Assembly: GCF_902859595.1 (NCBI RefSeq)
Contig: NZ_CADIJQ010000001.1
Coordinates: 1,798,001 to 1,862,000 of the forward strand
Reading direction: 5' to 3'
From: Achromobacter kerstersii
GTDB lineage: Bacteria; Pseudomonadota; Gammaproteobacteria; Burkholderiales; Burkholderiaceae_B
DNA length: 64,000 nucleotides
Shown here: in pieces, positions 14,486-21,879 of the stretch
Numbering within the stretch: the first letter of the stretch is position 1
Layout: every line of letters starts with the position of its first letter
Position numbers and translations under genes: made by a program
Notes under the pieces: model-generated
Told to the model about the DNA's origin: nothing
Databases searched by the model: none
What the model saw: the letters and a program-made list of their open reading frames with translations, nothing else

Positions 14486-14845
14486 TCAGCGCTTAACGCC
14501 CTTCAAGCAAGCGAGATAAGCCGCGTTCTCAAAATCCGATACCGCGCGTTCCTTTGCTTCCGGGGTTTCATACCGCTTCTGCTCGTAGGCCAACTGAATG
14601 CTCCTCTGGCGAATGGCTCTCAAATTAGGGTCTTCTTCATGTTTGGACAGGTCCATCAACTCAGACATGCTGAACCCTTCTTGCCGCATGCCCATCGTGC
14701 CATGCGCCCAGAGAGATACGAGGCCGCATCGCTCCAGATCATCTTCCGAGGGTGTCGCCGACTCGCTAGACGTGTAGAGCAAAGCTGCCGCGACAACTGC
14801 TATGACCGCAGCTAAGCCAAGACCTACCACATGCTTCTTTTTCAT
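14486..14845 (-). CDS. Membrane-anchored small protein, lysogenic-conversion candidate
   Basis: 119 residues of unknown family. Residues 1-30 are Lys-rich then hydrophobic (HVVGLGLAAVIAVVAAALLY), an uncleaved signal anchor or export signal; there is no lipobox. The remainder is soluble, with two Cys (about 40 and 114) that could form a disulfide in the periplasm. It runs against the rightward early operon, inside its leader, so it probably has its own promoter and is expressed in the lysogen. Superinfection exclusion or surface modification are typical roles for such genes, but nothing here proves either. Confidence 0.7.
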   Translation of the reverse strand: MKKKHVVGLGLAAVIAVVAAALLYTSSESATPSEDDLERCGLVSLWAHGTMGMRQEGFSMSELMDLSKHEEDPNLRAIRQRSIQLAYEQKRYETPEAKERAVSDFENAAYLACLKGVKR

Positions 14846-14899
14846 ACTTACCTCAGTTAGTGGACATCGCGGCGATTCTATCCAACTGCCGCATTAGGC

Positions 14900-14938
14900 G
14901 GCTTCGGCCAGCGCTGCGAGTCAGCGCTTACCGAAGCC
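14900..14938 (+). promoter_or_regulatory. Strong nested hairpin upstream of the first early gene
   Basis: GGCTTCGG (14900-14907) pairs with CCGAAGCC (14931-14938), and inside it AGCGCTG (14910-14916) pairs with CAGCGCT (14922-14928). There is no T run after it. It may be an attenuator or pause site in the early leader, downstream of the boxA-like element, or an mRNA-stabilising structure. Confidence 0.5.
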
Positions 14939-14960
14939 AACTCACACAGGAATTCCCGCC

Positions 14961-15236
14961 ATGAACAAAGACCGCCGCAAGCAGCTGGACGCACTGCGCC
15001 AACGCATCGAAACGCTCAAGTCCGAAGCCGAAAGCCTTAAAGACGATCTGGAAAGCGGGCCGCACAGCGACGAGCAAGACGCCTTCGACAACATGCCGGA
15101 ATCGCTCCAGAACGGAGAGAAGGGCGAGAAAGCGCAAGAAGCGCTCGACGCCATGCAGGAAGCCATAGACGCGCTGGATGAAGTCTGCACTGCCCTAGAT
15201 GACGCCACCACCTCGCTTGAACAAGCGGCCGAATAA
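14961..15236 (+). CDS. Small acidic coiled-coil phage protein
   Basis: 91 residues, almost entirely helical heptads: QLDALRQRIETLKSEAESLK at the start and ALDAMQEAIDALDEVCTALD near the end, with an acidic middle. AGGA lies before the ATG. It is the first gene of the rightward early operon. Such coiled-coil proteins are common next to phage early promoters; no function can be assigned. Confidence 0.7.
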   Translation: MNKDRRKQLDALRQRIETLKSEAESLKDDLESGPHSDEQDAFDNMPESLQNGEKGEKAQEALDAMQEAIDALDEVCTALDDATTSLEQAAE

Positions 15237-15275
15237 CCCACTGCCTGCCTAGCGGGCAACACCGAGCAATCAACT

Positions 15276-15497
15276 ATGAACCGTAGACCCAACCCGCAAA
15301 AGGAAGTGGACGCCTGGAATGCCCGCGTGAAAGTCGGCGACACCGTCCAGTACGAAGAGGTGCAAGGCGTCACCGAGGCGCAGACATTCAAGACCAAGAC
15401 CGAGGCCGAAGTCTTGAGCGGGCATACCGCTGTCGTGTGGCTGGAAGGCAAGCGCGGCTGCGTGGCCGTCAGCCACTGCAAGCTGGTTGCAGCGTGA
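15276..15497 (+). CDS. Hypothetical phage protein (small beta-barrel-like)
   Basis: 73 residues. The pattern WNARVKVGDTVQYEEV, then a Thr/Ala-rich turn and TAVVWLEGKRGCVAVSHCKL, alternates in a way typical of a small SH3-like barrel. I do not recognise the family. It is 39 bases after the coiled-coil gene in the same operon. Confidence 0.65.
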   Translation: MNRRPNPQKEVDAWNARVKVGDTVQYEEVQGVTEAQTFKTKTEAEVLSGHTAVVWLEGKRGCVAVSHCKLVAA

Positions 15498-15511
15498 TAG
15501 GAGCACCCCCG

Positions 15512-15724
15512 ATGGCCACTATCGAAACCCACGACAGCACTAGCTGCTTCATGGACGAGAACCCGGGAGGCGTCTTCGGTTCACGGTACGGGCGCGACCG
15601 GCGCTATTGGACCGCCTGGGCACGGGCAGACCGGCTTGCCCCCACCGACTGCCACCCCGGCGTCATGGACGACTACGGCACGCTTGTGCCCGTCCCGCGC
15701 CCTCCCCGTCCGCCCCAGCACTGA
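15512..15724 (+). CDS. Hypothetical phage protein
   Basis: 70 residues from ATG 15512, with GGAG upstream (15500-15503). It contains an aromatic stretch YGRDRRYWTAWARADRL and a proline-rich tail. The longer upstream frame overlaps the previous gene and is not used. Function unknown. Confidence 0.55.
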   Translation: MATIETHDSTSCFMDENPGGVFGSRYGRDRRYWTAWARADRLAPTDCHPGVMDDYGTLVPVPRPPRPPQH

Positions 15725-15734
15725 GGAAATGACC

Positions 15735-15971
15735 ATGAAGCGTCTCCCAACCATGACAAAGCTGGAAGAAACGCAGAATGCGACCCGATGGAAGGCGCAA
15801 TTTCCGAGCACGGCAATGACGATCGGCGCTGTCTATCACGTCACGACATATCCCGGTAGCGATCTGGTCTTCGTTGAAACATGGGTCAAGCGCCGCATGG
15901 TCAATGGTGAGCGGGTAAAGCAATCCATACGCCAAGCCATAAAAGTGCCAGCCCTGGCACGCAAGTCCTGA
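15735..15971 (+). CDS. Hypothetical phage protein
   Basis: 78 residues; the start is ATG 15735, with GAGG 8 bases upstream (an ATG at 15729 is too close to it). Beta-rich: AMTIGAVYHVTTYPGSDLVF then VETWVKRRMVNGERV. Short, basic, cytosolic; family unknown. Last gene before the antisense immunity gene. Confidence 0.58.
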   Translation: MKRLPTMTKLEETQNATRWKAQFPSTAMTIGAVYHVTTYPGSDLVFVETWVKRRMVNGERVKQSIRQAIKVPALARKS

Positions 15972-16011
15972 CAGCCCCGGCTCATGCCCCGCGTGCGGGG
16001 TATCGGCCGAG

Positions 16012-16398
16012 CTACGCGGCTCCCTGCGAATCACCTAGGGCGTATGCGTGAACATCCTTCGCGGTCAACGCTGGTTGCCAGCTCCCTCGCTGGTCGACCT
16101 CGCCGTACTGCTTTGTCGCAAGGCGGAACGAGAAAAAATACCCGGCCAGATCGTCACCGAGCAACACGACGCCCTGTAGACCGTGAGCTTCACCGAAGAT
16201 TTCTTCCGGCTCGATCGGAGCGCTGTAGAGCATCCGACCACTCGGCGTCATCCCCCAGCCGTATGCCTTGAGGTACTCAAAGTACCCGGGCGGCAACTCT
16301 GGAAAGCGCTCCTGAAGCGCTACCAGACCTTCATCTGTGAGTTTTTCGCCTGAACCGCTCATACCAATGCGCCTCGAAGTCATTGAACTGACGGCCAT
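16012..16398 (-). CDS. SMI1/KNR4 (SUKH)-like immunity protein
   Basis: 128 residues from ATG 16398; an internal ATG at 16362 has a better ribosome site (GAGG) and gives 116. The fold signature is clear: ELPPGYFEYLKAYGWG (Tyr-Phe-x-x-Leu-x-x-x-x-Trp-Gly), then a beta segment with EIFGEAHGL, and GVVLLGDDLAGYFFSF, the SUKH Gly-Asp-x-x-Gly block. SUKH proteins neutralise polymorphic or contact-dependent toxins; here no toxin gene is adjacent. It is antisense to the early operon, so it is probably expressed in the lysogen and could protect the host from neighbours' toxins. Confidence 0.75.
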   Translation of the reverse strand: MAVSSMTSRRIGMSGSGEKLTDEGLVALQERFPELPPGYFEYLKAYGWGMTPSGRMLYSAPIEPEEIFGEAHGLQGVVLLGDDLAGYFFSFRLATKQYGEVDQRGSWQPALTAKDVHAYALGDSQGAA

Positions 16399-16441
16399 AT
16401 TACCCGCCGCGATCCCCCACCCCTAACCAACGGAGCTACCC

Positions 16442-16516
16442 ATGGTCGCCATGATCATCCGTTTCATCGAAGAACTCATCGACGCCTTCAACTTCGGCAG
16501 CAGCATCAACAAGTAA
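16442..16516 (+). CDS. 24-residue amphipathic microprotein
   Basis: Reads MVAMIIRFIEELIDAFNFG and ends SINK. The ribosome site GGAG lies 6 bases before the ATG. The sequence alternates Ile/Phe with acidic residues, an amphipathic helix that could lie on the membrane. A G+C-rich hairpin follows directly. Too short for usual gene calling; translation is an inference. Confidence 0.5.
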   Translation: MVAMIIRFIEELIDAFNFGSSINK

Positions 16517-16526
16517 TGCCGCGCCT

Positions 16527-16634
16527 GCCCCGCCTCACCGGGGCGGCTTTGGAGAGTGGGCCAGCGCCGCATCGTCACCGGCGCTGAAAGTGACTTTCTG
16601 GGATTACCGGGCTACTGGCCCGCTCTCCAAAGCC
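16527..16634 (+). ncRNA. Structured intergenic element (candidate RNA)
   Basis: A hairpin GCCCCG-cctca-CCGGGGC (about 16527-16543) is followed by a 20-base inverted repeat: GGCTTTGGAGAGTGGGCCAG (16545-16564) pairs with CTGGCCCGCTCTCCAAAGCC (16615-16634) with a single mismatch. Inside the loop CAGCGCC (16562-16568) can pair with GGCGCTG (16580-16586), partly exclusive with the outer stem. It lies between the microprotein and a small membrane protein. Possible regulatory RNA, attenuator or recombination site. Confidence 0.45.
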
Positions 16635-16661
16635 CATCACCGCGCGTTCGCGCACATCCCC

Positions 16662-16820
16662 ATGCCCTCAACCATCCCCGCCATCTGGTGGGGCCTTGCC
16701 CTGCTCGCCTTGGCGGCGGTGGCCCTGGCCCCTTTCGGCGAATACCTCAACCGCCGCTATGTCGCGGCCGACCCCTGGAATCGAAATGAACAACGACAAA
16801 GCACGCCAGCGGATGCTTAA
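16662..16820 (+). CDS. Small single-span membrane protein
   Basis: 52 residues from ATG 16662. One membrane span (IPAIWWGLALLALAAVALAP) followed by a charged C-terminus. It overlaps the next gene by 35 bases in another frame. There is no clear ribosome site, and the start falls just after the structured element, so its translation may be controlled by it. Function unknown. Confidence 0.55.
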   Translation: MPSTIPAIWWGLALLALAAVALAPFGEYLNRRYVAADPWNRNEQRQSTPADA

Positions 16821-17325
16821 GCTGCTGGCTCTCGCCCGTCGCGGCGAAGGCGGCGAACGAGACAACGCCCAGCGCTTTCTGGAATCCATGCTCAAGAAGC
16901 ACGGCATGACCCTTGCCGATCTGGACGAAGATTGCCAGGAAGCCGAATGGAAGTGCTTTCCGATCAAGACTGCCCAGGACCGCCGCTTACTCGTCCAAGT
17001 CGCCGGCATGGTCCTGAAATCCAACTCATTGGACCTGCGGCAGCAGCGCGGGAAAAAGAATGTCTGGATCGAGGTCACGAAGGCCCAGTTTCTTGAAATC
17101 GAACTTCACTACCGCGCGTTCAACCAGGATTTAAAGAAAATCCTAGAACTGGCCTTTGTCGCGTTCATCACCCGCAATGACATTTTCAGTGGCGTGCAGG
17201 ACGCAGACAGCGCTCCGCCTAAGTACTCCGCCGAGGATCTTGCCGCAGCCACCGCAATGATGAAGGGCATGCCGCGTACCTCTGTACGCCGCCCGCTCGA
17301 ATACTCCGCAGGGGCCGTGCGATGA
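16786..17325 (+). CDS. DUF2786-domain phage protein
   Basis: 179 residues from ATG 16786. The N-terminal 45 match the DUF2786 pattern: RMLKLLALARRGEGGERDNA then a helix ending KKHGMTLADL. The middle carries KKNVWIEVTK and the C-terminus a helical AEDLAAATAMMKG. DUF2786 proteins are common in phages and plasmids; their biochemical role is not established. It is coupled to the next gene by an ATGA overlap at 17322-17325. Confidence 0.72.
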   Translation: MNNDKARQRMLKLLALARRGEGGERDNAQRFLESMLKKHGMTLADLDEDCQEAEWKCFPIKTAQDRRLLVQVAGMVLKSNSLDLRQQRGKKNVWIEVTKAQFLEIELHYRAFNQDLKKILELAFVAFITRNDIFSGVQDADSAPPKYSAEDLAAATAMMKGMPRTSVRRPLEYSAGAVR

Positions 17326-17567
17326 CTAGCACCCTCCGCAACGCGATTAGCGCATCGCCACCGCATGCCGAGGTCGGCGCCAAGGCGACAACGCCGGCCA
17401 TCACTGCCCGCCGCCTCGCAGACATGGTGGCACCCCGCGATCACGCCGGCAAAGGCGCGTGGGACAACAACGCGTCCATCCCTGCGATTGCGTGGCTCTA
17501 TGCGGCCCTGTTCAGCATCGCCTTTCTGGTGGTGCTGCCCTGGCTGGGGCGCGGGGCAGGCTTCTAA
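17322..17567 (+). CDS. Hypothetical single-span membrane protein
   Basis: 81 residues. The first 50 are Ala/Pro-rich and soluble; residues about 55-75 (AWLYAALFSIAFLVVLPWLG) form a C-terminal membrane span. ATGA overlap with the DUF2786 gene. It is probably tail-anchored in the inner membrane, with its N-terminus in the cytosol. Function unknown. Confidence 0.62.
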   Translation: MTSTLRNAISASPPHAEVGAKATTPAITARRLADMVAPRDHAGKGAWDNNASIPAIAWLYAALFSIAFLVVLPWLGRGAGF

Positions 17568-17569
17568 CC

Positions 17570-17857
17570 ATGAACGGTATCGAATTCATTTTGCGTGATC
17601 GGTCGGGCTGGAGTCCGACGCTCCCGCGCCCCCGAAGCCGGTTTCGTTGGGTTGATTCGAAGCCCAAGCCGCTCACCCGCTTTGAAATTGCTTTCATCCG
17701 CTCTGCAAAGGGAATCCTCAACAGCGCCGACCTGGCGCGGTGCTATGGGGTCACGGCGCAGACGATCCGCAACATCTGGGAAGGCCGCCGCCATCCCCTC
17801 CAACCCTCCGGAAAGCGGCCGGGTCGCCGCCCCAAGTCACTCAAGGTGTCAGCATGA
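17570..17857 (+). CDS. HTH DNA-binding protein
   Basis: 95 residues from ATG 17570, two bases after the previous stop. The HTH is LARCYGVTAQTIRNIWEGRR (about 55-74); the C-terminus is very basic (GKRPGRRPKSLK). Probably a small transcription factor or accessory replication protein of the early operon. It overlaps the ParB-like gene by ATGA. Confidence 0.7.
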   Translation: MNGIEFILRDRSGWSPTLPRPRSRFRWVDSKPKPLTRFEIAFIRSAKGILNSADLARCYGVTAQTIRNIWEGRRHPLQPSGKRPGRRPKSLKVSA

Positions 17858-18807
17858 CCAATCCCCCCGCATCGTTCAAGACGATGATCAATGACAAGAC
17901 GATCAAGCGCGCTGACGCGATGAAGATCGAGTACAGCAGGATCTACGTCGTCCCCGACTTCAATCTGCGTGAACTAGATGAGCAGTACGAAGCAGAGATT
18001 CAAGACCTGCTCGCCCACATCCTGGCTGGCGGCCTGCTGCCGCCGCTGGAGGTCGTCGCAATGGCTGACGGCTCCGGCGTGGAGCTTGTTGATGGGCATC
18101 GGCGCTTCGACGCCATGGGGCGCGCCATCGCCCAAGGCTTCCCGATCAACTGGGTTTCGATTGTTGCTTTCCAGGGCAACAAGATTGATCGCATGGCGCG
18201 CGTATACACCAGCAACAAGAATTCGCAGCTGCGCCCCCTCGAGGCCGCGCGAGGGTTCAAGCGCTTCCGAGGCGCGGGCCTGGACAGCGCCGAAATCGCC
18301 GCCATCGTTCATTTCAGCCGGACCCACGTCGAAAACTATCTGGTGCTGGCCGATGCGGAGCGCGACGTCCAAGAACTGGTCCGCTCCAGCCAGGTCGCAG
18401 CCGAAGTAGCAATCGAAGCCGTCCGCAAACTCGGAGCCAAAGCCGGCGAGTTCCTAGCGGGCAAGGTCGGCCAGGCCAAAGCCGCAGGCAAGGCAAAGGT
18501 CACTGCCAGCACGATCCACGGCCGCGCCCTGCCCCGCAAGGTCGTCTCCCCGCTCATCAGCGGCGTAGACGCCTTCATCAAGAGCCTGGACGCCAACCAG
18601 CGCGCAACCCTCGTGGACATCAAGGAAGGCCGCGTAGCCAGCGAGACGATCACCATTCCGACCGCCGCTCTTATCGACCTGTTCGACGCACACGGTGCCG
18701 TCGAAACCGCCCGCGCCAAGCAAGCCGAAAAGCAGCGCCTACAGGCCGAAGCCGCAGCAGCTGCCGGCCAGGCCGAAATCCCCACCGAACAGGAAGCCAC
18801 CGCATGA
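17854..18807 (+). CDS. ParB/Srx-domain protein
   Basis: 317 residues from ATG 17854 (ATGA overlap). Residues about 20-125 form the ParB N-terminal nucleotide-binding domain: LPPLEVVAMADGSGVELVDG, then HRRFDAMGRA (the Gly-x-Arg-Arg box, here GHRRFDA) and SNKNSQLRPLE. The central part has an HTH (GLDSAEIAAIVHFSRTHVEN, about 143-162), as in KorB/Noc-like proteins. There is no ParA gene nearby. Phage ParB-like proteins may regulate, act as nucleases or bind the origin; partitioning is unlikely for an integrating phage without ParA. Confidence 0.82.
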   Translation: MTNPPASFKTMINDKTIKRADAMKIEYSRIYVVPDFNLRELDEQYEAEIQDLLAHILAGGLLPPLEVVAMADGSGVELVDGHRRFDAMGRAIAQGFPINWVSIVAFQGNKIDRMARVYTSNKNSQLRPLEAARGFKRFRGAGLDSAEIAAIVHFSRTHVENYLVLADAERDVQELVRSSQVAAEVAIEAVRKLGAKAGEFLAGKVGQAKAAGKAKVTASTIHGRALPRKVVSPLISGVDAFIKSLDANQRATLVDIKEGRVASETITIPTAALIDLFDAHGAVETARAKQAEKQRLQAEAAAAAGQAEIPTEQEATA

Positions 18808-19538
18808 GCGCCCCCAAGTCACCGACCAGCGCAGACGCAGCACTAAGCAGCTTGATGGGCGCTGTCATCAGCAGCCCCGAATACTCCCGCCTCGCCTCTT
18901 CGCCGCCCCCCTCCGCGCCTGATGAAAAGCAGATAGCACGCTGGAAGCGTAGTAGCGAACTGCTGGACGCCATCCAGAACGCATGCTGGGACGTGCGCTT
19001 TATCACCACATCGAATGGTGACGCGGGCGATTGCAACATCGGCATTGAAATCGTGGCGCACTTCATGGGCGCGCCGCATGAACGCGTGATTGGCGAGGAC
19101 TGGAGCGAGAACGTACGCGCTGCGCTTGAACAGGCAATGACCGCCGAAGCGTACCCGCCGGAGCGACCCGAGCGCCCCGCTCCCGCCTCTGGCGACTCGC
19201 AAACCTCTGCCGCGCGCGATGTGCTTGCGGAGCGCCAGAGGCAAATCACCGCCGAAGGCTGGACGCCGGACCACGATGACCAACACGACACCGGAGAACT
19301 AGCCTCCGCTGCGGCCTCCTACGCGCAGTGCGCTGGCCTTCAGCGTGAAGGTGCAGTGTGCGAAAACGCATTTAAAGCGCCCTATGTCGAAAACTGGCCG
19401 TGGTCTGAATACTGGTGGAAGCCCAGCACCGACCCGCGCCGCAACCTCGTCAAAGCGGGCGCGCTCATCCTGGCCGAAATCGAACGCCTGGACCGCGCCG
19501 CCATTGCCGCCCAACCGGGCAAAGGAAACGCGCAATGA
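18804..19538 (+). CDS. Phage protein with C-terminal Ea8.5/MazG-associated-type domain
   Basis: 244 residues. After an Ala/Pro-rich N-terminus and a middle domain of unknown type, residues about 130-235 show a module common in phage early operons: RDVLAERQRQITAEGWTP, then HDDQH, AAASYAQCA, WPWSEYWWKP and NLVKAGALILAEIERLDRA. Its biochemical role is not known to me. ATGA overlaps on both sides tie it to the ParB-like and membrane-protein genes. Confidence 0.7.
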   Translation: MSAPKSPTSADAALSSLMGAVISSPEYSRLASSPPPSAPDEKQIARWKRSSELLDAIQNACWDVRFITTSNGDAGDCNIGIEIVAHFMGAPHERVIGEDWSENVRAALEQAMTAEAYPPERPERPAPASGDSQTSAARDVLAERQRQITAEGWTPDHDDQHDTGELASAAASYAQCAGLQREGAVCENAFKAPYVENWPWSEYWWKPSTDPRRNLVKAGALILAEIERLDRAAIAAQPGKGNAQ

Positions 19539-20062
19539 AGAACTTCATCCGCTACATGGCACTGCATATCGCCGCCTTTACTGTGCAGTGCATTCTGGTT
19601 TTCTACTGCCTGGCAGACGCTGAATACTTGATGGCGGTGCTATTCAGCATCGCTGCGATCTGCTCAGCGGCACTCGGGCGCATTGCATGGAAGAACTACC
19701 GCGCCTTCATATCCGATGGACGACTTCAGCCCGCCCCCATCCAACGCGATGGGGATGGGTACTGGACGCATCCGGCGTTCCCCTCGTTCGACGAAGGGCA
19801 AAGCGCTGCCGCTAACGCCTGGTACAAGTCCCAGCGGCTTGAATCCTCCATCGCCTACCTCGAAAGCGAAGATGACGCCCACCCGGCATGCGCCAGCTAC
19901 TGGGGTAATGAAGGCGCCGCCATTGACATAAGCGCATGGCAGCCGCCCAAGCCGAAGGGCTGGGGGTGGTTCATCCTCTCCATCCACGATACGGAAGATT
20001 GGGGGCCGGTCTGCGTCTGGGTACGCCATGCCACCCAGGTCCCGCAGCAGAGAGAGGCGTGA
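19535..20062 (+). CDS. Phage protein with two membrane spans and a soluble tail
   Basis: 175 residues from ATG 19535. Two spans at about 8-27 (HIAAFTVQCILVFYCLADAE) and about 31-48 (LMAVLFSIAAICSAALG). The C-terminal 100 residues are soluble and acidic, with WTHPAFPSFDEGQ and GWGWFILSIHDTEDWGPVCV, a segment that also occurs as a free protein in other phages. Function unknown. Confidence 0.66.
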   Translation: MKNFIRYMALHIAAFTVQCILVFYCLADAEYLMAVLFSIAAICSAALGRIAWKNYRAFISDGRLQPAPIQRDGDGYWTHPAFPSFDEGQSAAANAWYKSQRLESSIAYLESEDDAHPACASYWGNEGAAIDISAWQPPKPKGWGWFILSIHDTEDWGPVCVWVRHATQVPQQREA

Positions 20063-20316
20063 TGGCCGATACCACGCACGTTGTCAGCGAACGGGATCTA
20101 GAAGTTGCCTTTCTCGGAACGAACTTCGGCGGCGCTGACCATCGCAAGCTGATCGAAATCGGCGTTTTAAAGAAGGCCTGCGGCTCCCACTGCGGGCACA
20201 CCCTCACGCAAATCATGATCGGCCTGAAGCTCACGGGCGCTAATGGCGCTGTCCTCAAGCGGGGCCGCGAACTGCTACGCGCCGCGTACCACGAACTCAT
20301 GCTCAATGGTGGATGA
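20062..20316 (+). CDS. Hypothetical phage protein
   Basis: 84 residues from ATG 20062 (one-base overlap with the previous stop). Contains SERDLEVAFLGTNFGGADHR then LIEIGVLKKACGSHCGHTL, mostly helical with two Cys and two His close together (about 51-55), which might bind a metal. Family not recognised. Confidence 0.65.
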   Translation: MADTTHVVSERDLEVAFLGTNFGGADHRKLIEIGVLKKACGSHCGHTLTQIMIGLKLTGANGAVLKRGRELLRAAYHELMLNGG

Positions 20317-20317
20317 A

Positions 20318-20752
20318 ATGACCGACCACACCCGCGCACCGGTAATGCCGGAACCCGCTTTTGACAGCTATAGCCTCAACGGCGACGATTTCCAAGAAGG
20401 CTGCGCAAGCGAAGCCCTTCAGGCCCTTGACGACGATGGGCGGCTGACTCTTGGCACCGAATACCGCCTGGGCGTTGCAGAAAGGCCTGACCCCGCCGAT
20501 TTTTTCGATGTGAATCATCTGATTGAACAGATGCAAGAGTGCGCCCACGACGTGGGCGGCGAATTCGCCGAAGATTACCTGGCCGACCTGACCGAAGATC
20601 AGGTGAAAAATCTACGCCAGGTTGTCAATGCCTGGCTGTCTTCGGTCAACCCGCAGGTCAATTTCTTCAGCGTGAAACAGATCCAGACGTTCAAAGTCAC
20701 GCAGGAAGACATAGACGAATACCACGGCCGAGCAGGCACGGAGGCAGCATGA
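20318..20752 (+). CDS. Hypothetical acidic phage protein
   Basis: 144 residues from ATG 20318, with GGTGGA upstream. Acidic and helical: FFDVNHLIEQMQECAHDVGG, then EDQVKNLRQVVNAWLSS and FFSVKQIQTFKVTQEDIDEY. I have the impression of a conserved phage family but no function. It shares its stop bases with the next start (ATGA). Confidence 0.65.
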   Translation: MTDHTRAPVMPEPAFDSYSLNGDDFQEGCASEALQALDDDGRLTLGTEYRLGVAERPDPADFFDVNHLIEQMQECAHDVGGEFAEDYLADLTEDQVKNLRQVVNAWLSSVNPQVNFFSVKQIQTFKVTQEDIDEYHGRAGTEAA

Positions 20753-21879
20753 CAGAGCAGAACAACGCCGCCCTTGACCTCGGCACCAGCAGCGGAGGCC
20801 GCGCCTACATCGCGGAATACTTCGCCACGCAGCTGCGCCGGCACGACTTCGCCCGGTACATCAACAGCACGCTCGCGGCGGACTTCGCCTGCGCCCTCGC
20901 ACAGCACCTGTCAAAGCTGCGCGCGGAGGGCGATGAGCGGGCGGCCGTGGACTCGTGCGGGTTTGTCGCGGTTAAACGTTCGGCCGTCGATTGGCTCAAA
21001 GATAAATTTCCGTTGCTGACGATCAAGGCCGGACTTTGCGAGCGTATCGGCGGACGGCTCTACACCATTACGCGACTGATGGCCGACCATGACGCCGCCC
21101 TGGCAAGCACCCTTGCATTCAAGGGGCAAAATCCGCGTTTCATACGCTTGCCGGAATCGCTAAAGGCGACCGTGGCCGCCCTGGCAAGCGCCCCTGTAGA
21201 TCCAGAAATCGCCGAGGTGGATTTCCTGGTCCGCGTGTTGGATAACCTGGACACTTGGCGCGCCGAGGATTGGAACGAGCTTCTTGAGCGCCGCCCCGCC
21301 ATCCTCGCGCTGTTGCGGCCTATGGTGCGGGCAAGCGCCCCTGTAGCCGGGGAGGCGCAGCCGGTGGCGTGGCGCGCCGTCTGGACGCTGCCGACTCCCG
21401 GCGCGACAGCCTGGTGCGACGCGCGCAAGGCGGCACCACCTGACGAGACGGAATTGCTCGCGAAGGGATACAGCCTAGAGCTGGCCTATGCCGCGCCCCA
21501 GGCCAGCGAGGCGGTGCGAGTTCAGCAGCTGGAGGCCGCGCGCAACGGAGCAATCGAGGAAGTGATCACGCTTCTAGAAAACCACATTACCGTGAGTCAC
21601 TTCGAATTCTGCGACTCGCCGGAAGGCCCCACCAATCTAATTGTTAGCCGTTCAGGTCAGGAAGTGATGACGGAGGCGATCGCGGCCATCCGCGCCCTCA
21701 AGACCCAGGCTGACAAGGACGGCGGGAAGGAATTGCCGACAAGTTCATGGGAAGCCGATTGGGAGAAATTTATCGCCTGGCACATGCGCCAATTCGGCGT
21801 GTTCGATCCCACGAACCCCGAGCACAACGGCCACCGGATCAGCTGGCAAGCCGGCGTAAAAAGCAAGGAACGTCAATGA
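20749..21879 (+). CDS. Large hypothetical phage protein
   Basis: 376 residues from ATG 20749. Mostly helical; segments include RRHDFARYINSTLAADFACA, LASTLAFKGQNPRFIRLPES and a C-terminal WEADWEKFIAWHMRQFG. A spacer resembling the 'QPVAWRA' modules found in many phage early proteins lies about 200-245, followed by a glutamate-rich helix. It looks like a composite of several short domains. Function unknown. Confidence 0.65.
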   Translation: MTEQNNAALDLGTSSGGRAYIAEYFATQLRRHDFARYINSTLAADFACALAQHLSKLRAEGDERAAVDSCGFVAVKRSAVDWLKDKFPLLTIKAGLCERIGGRLYTITRLMADHDAALASTLAFKGQNPRFIRLPESLKATVAALASAPVDPEIAEVDFLVRVLDNLDTWRAEDWNELLERRPAILALLRPMVRASAPVAGEAQPVAWRAVWTLPTPGATAWCDARKAAPPDETELLAKGYSLELAYAAPQASEAVRVQQLEAARNGAIEEVITLLENHITVSHFEFCDSPEGPTNLIVSRSGQEVMTEAIAAIRALKTQADKDGGKELPTSSWEADWEKFIAWHMRQFGVFDPTNPEHNGHRISWQAGVKSKERQ

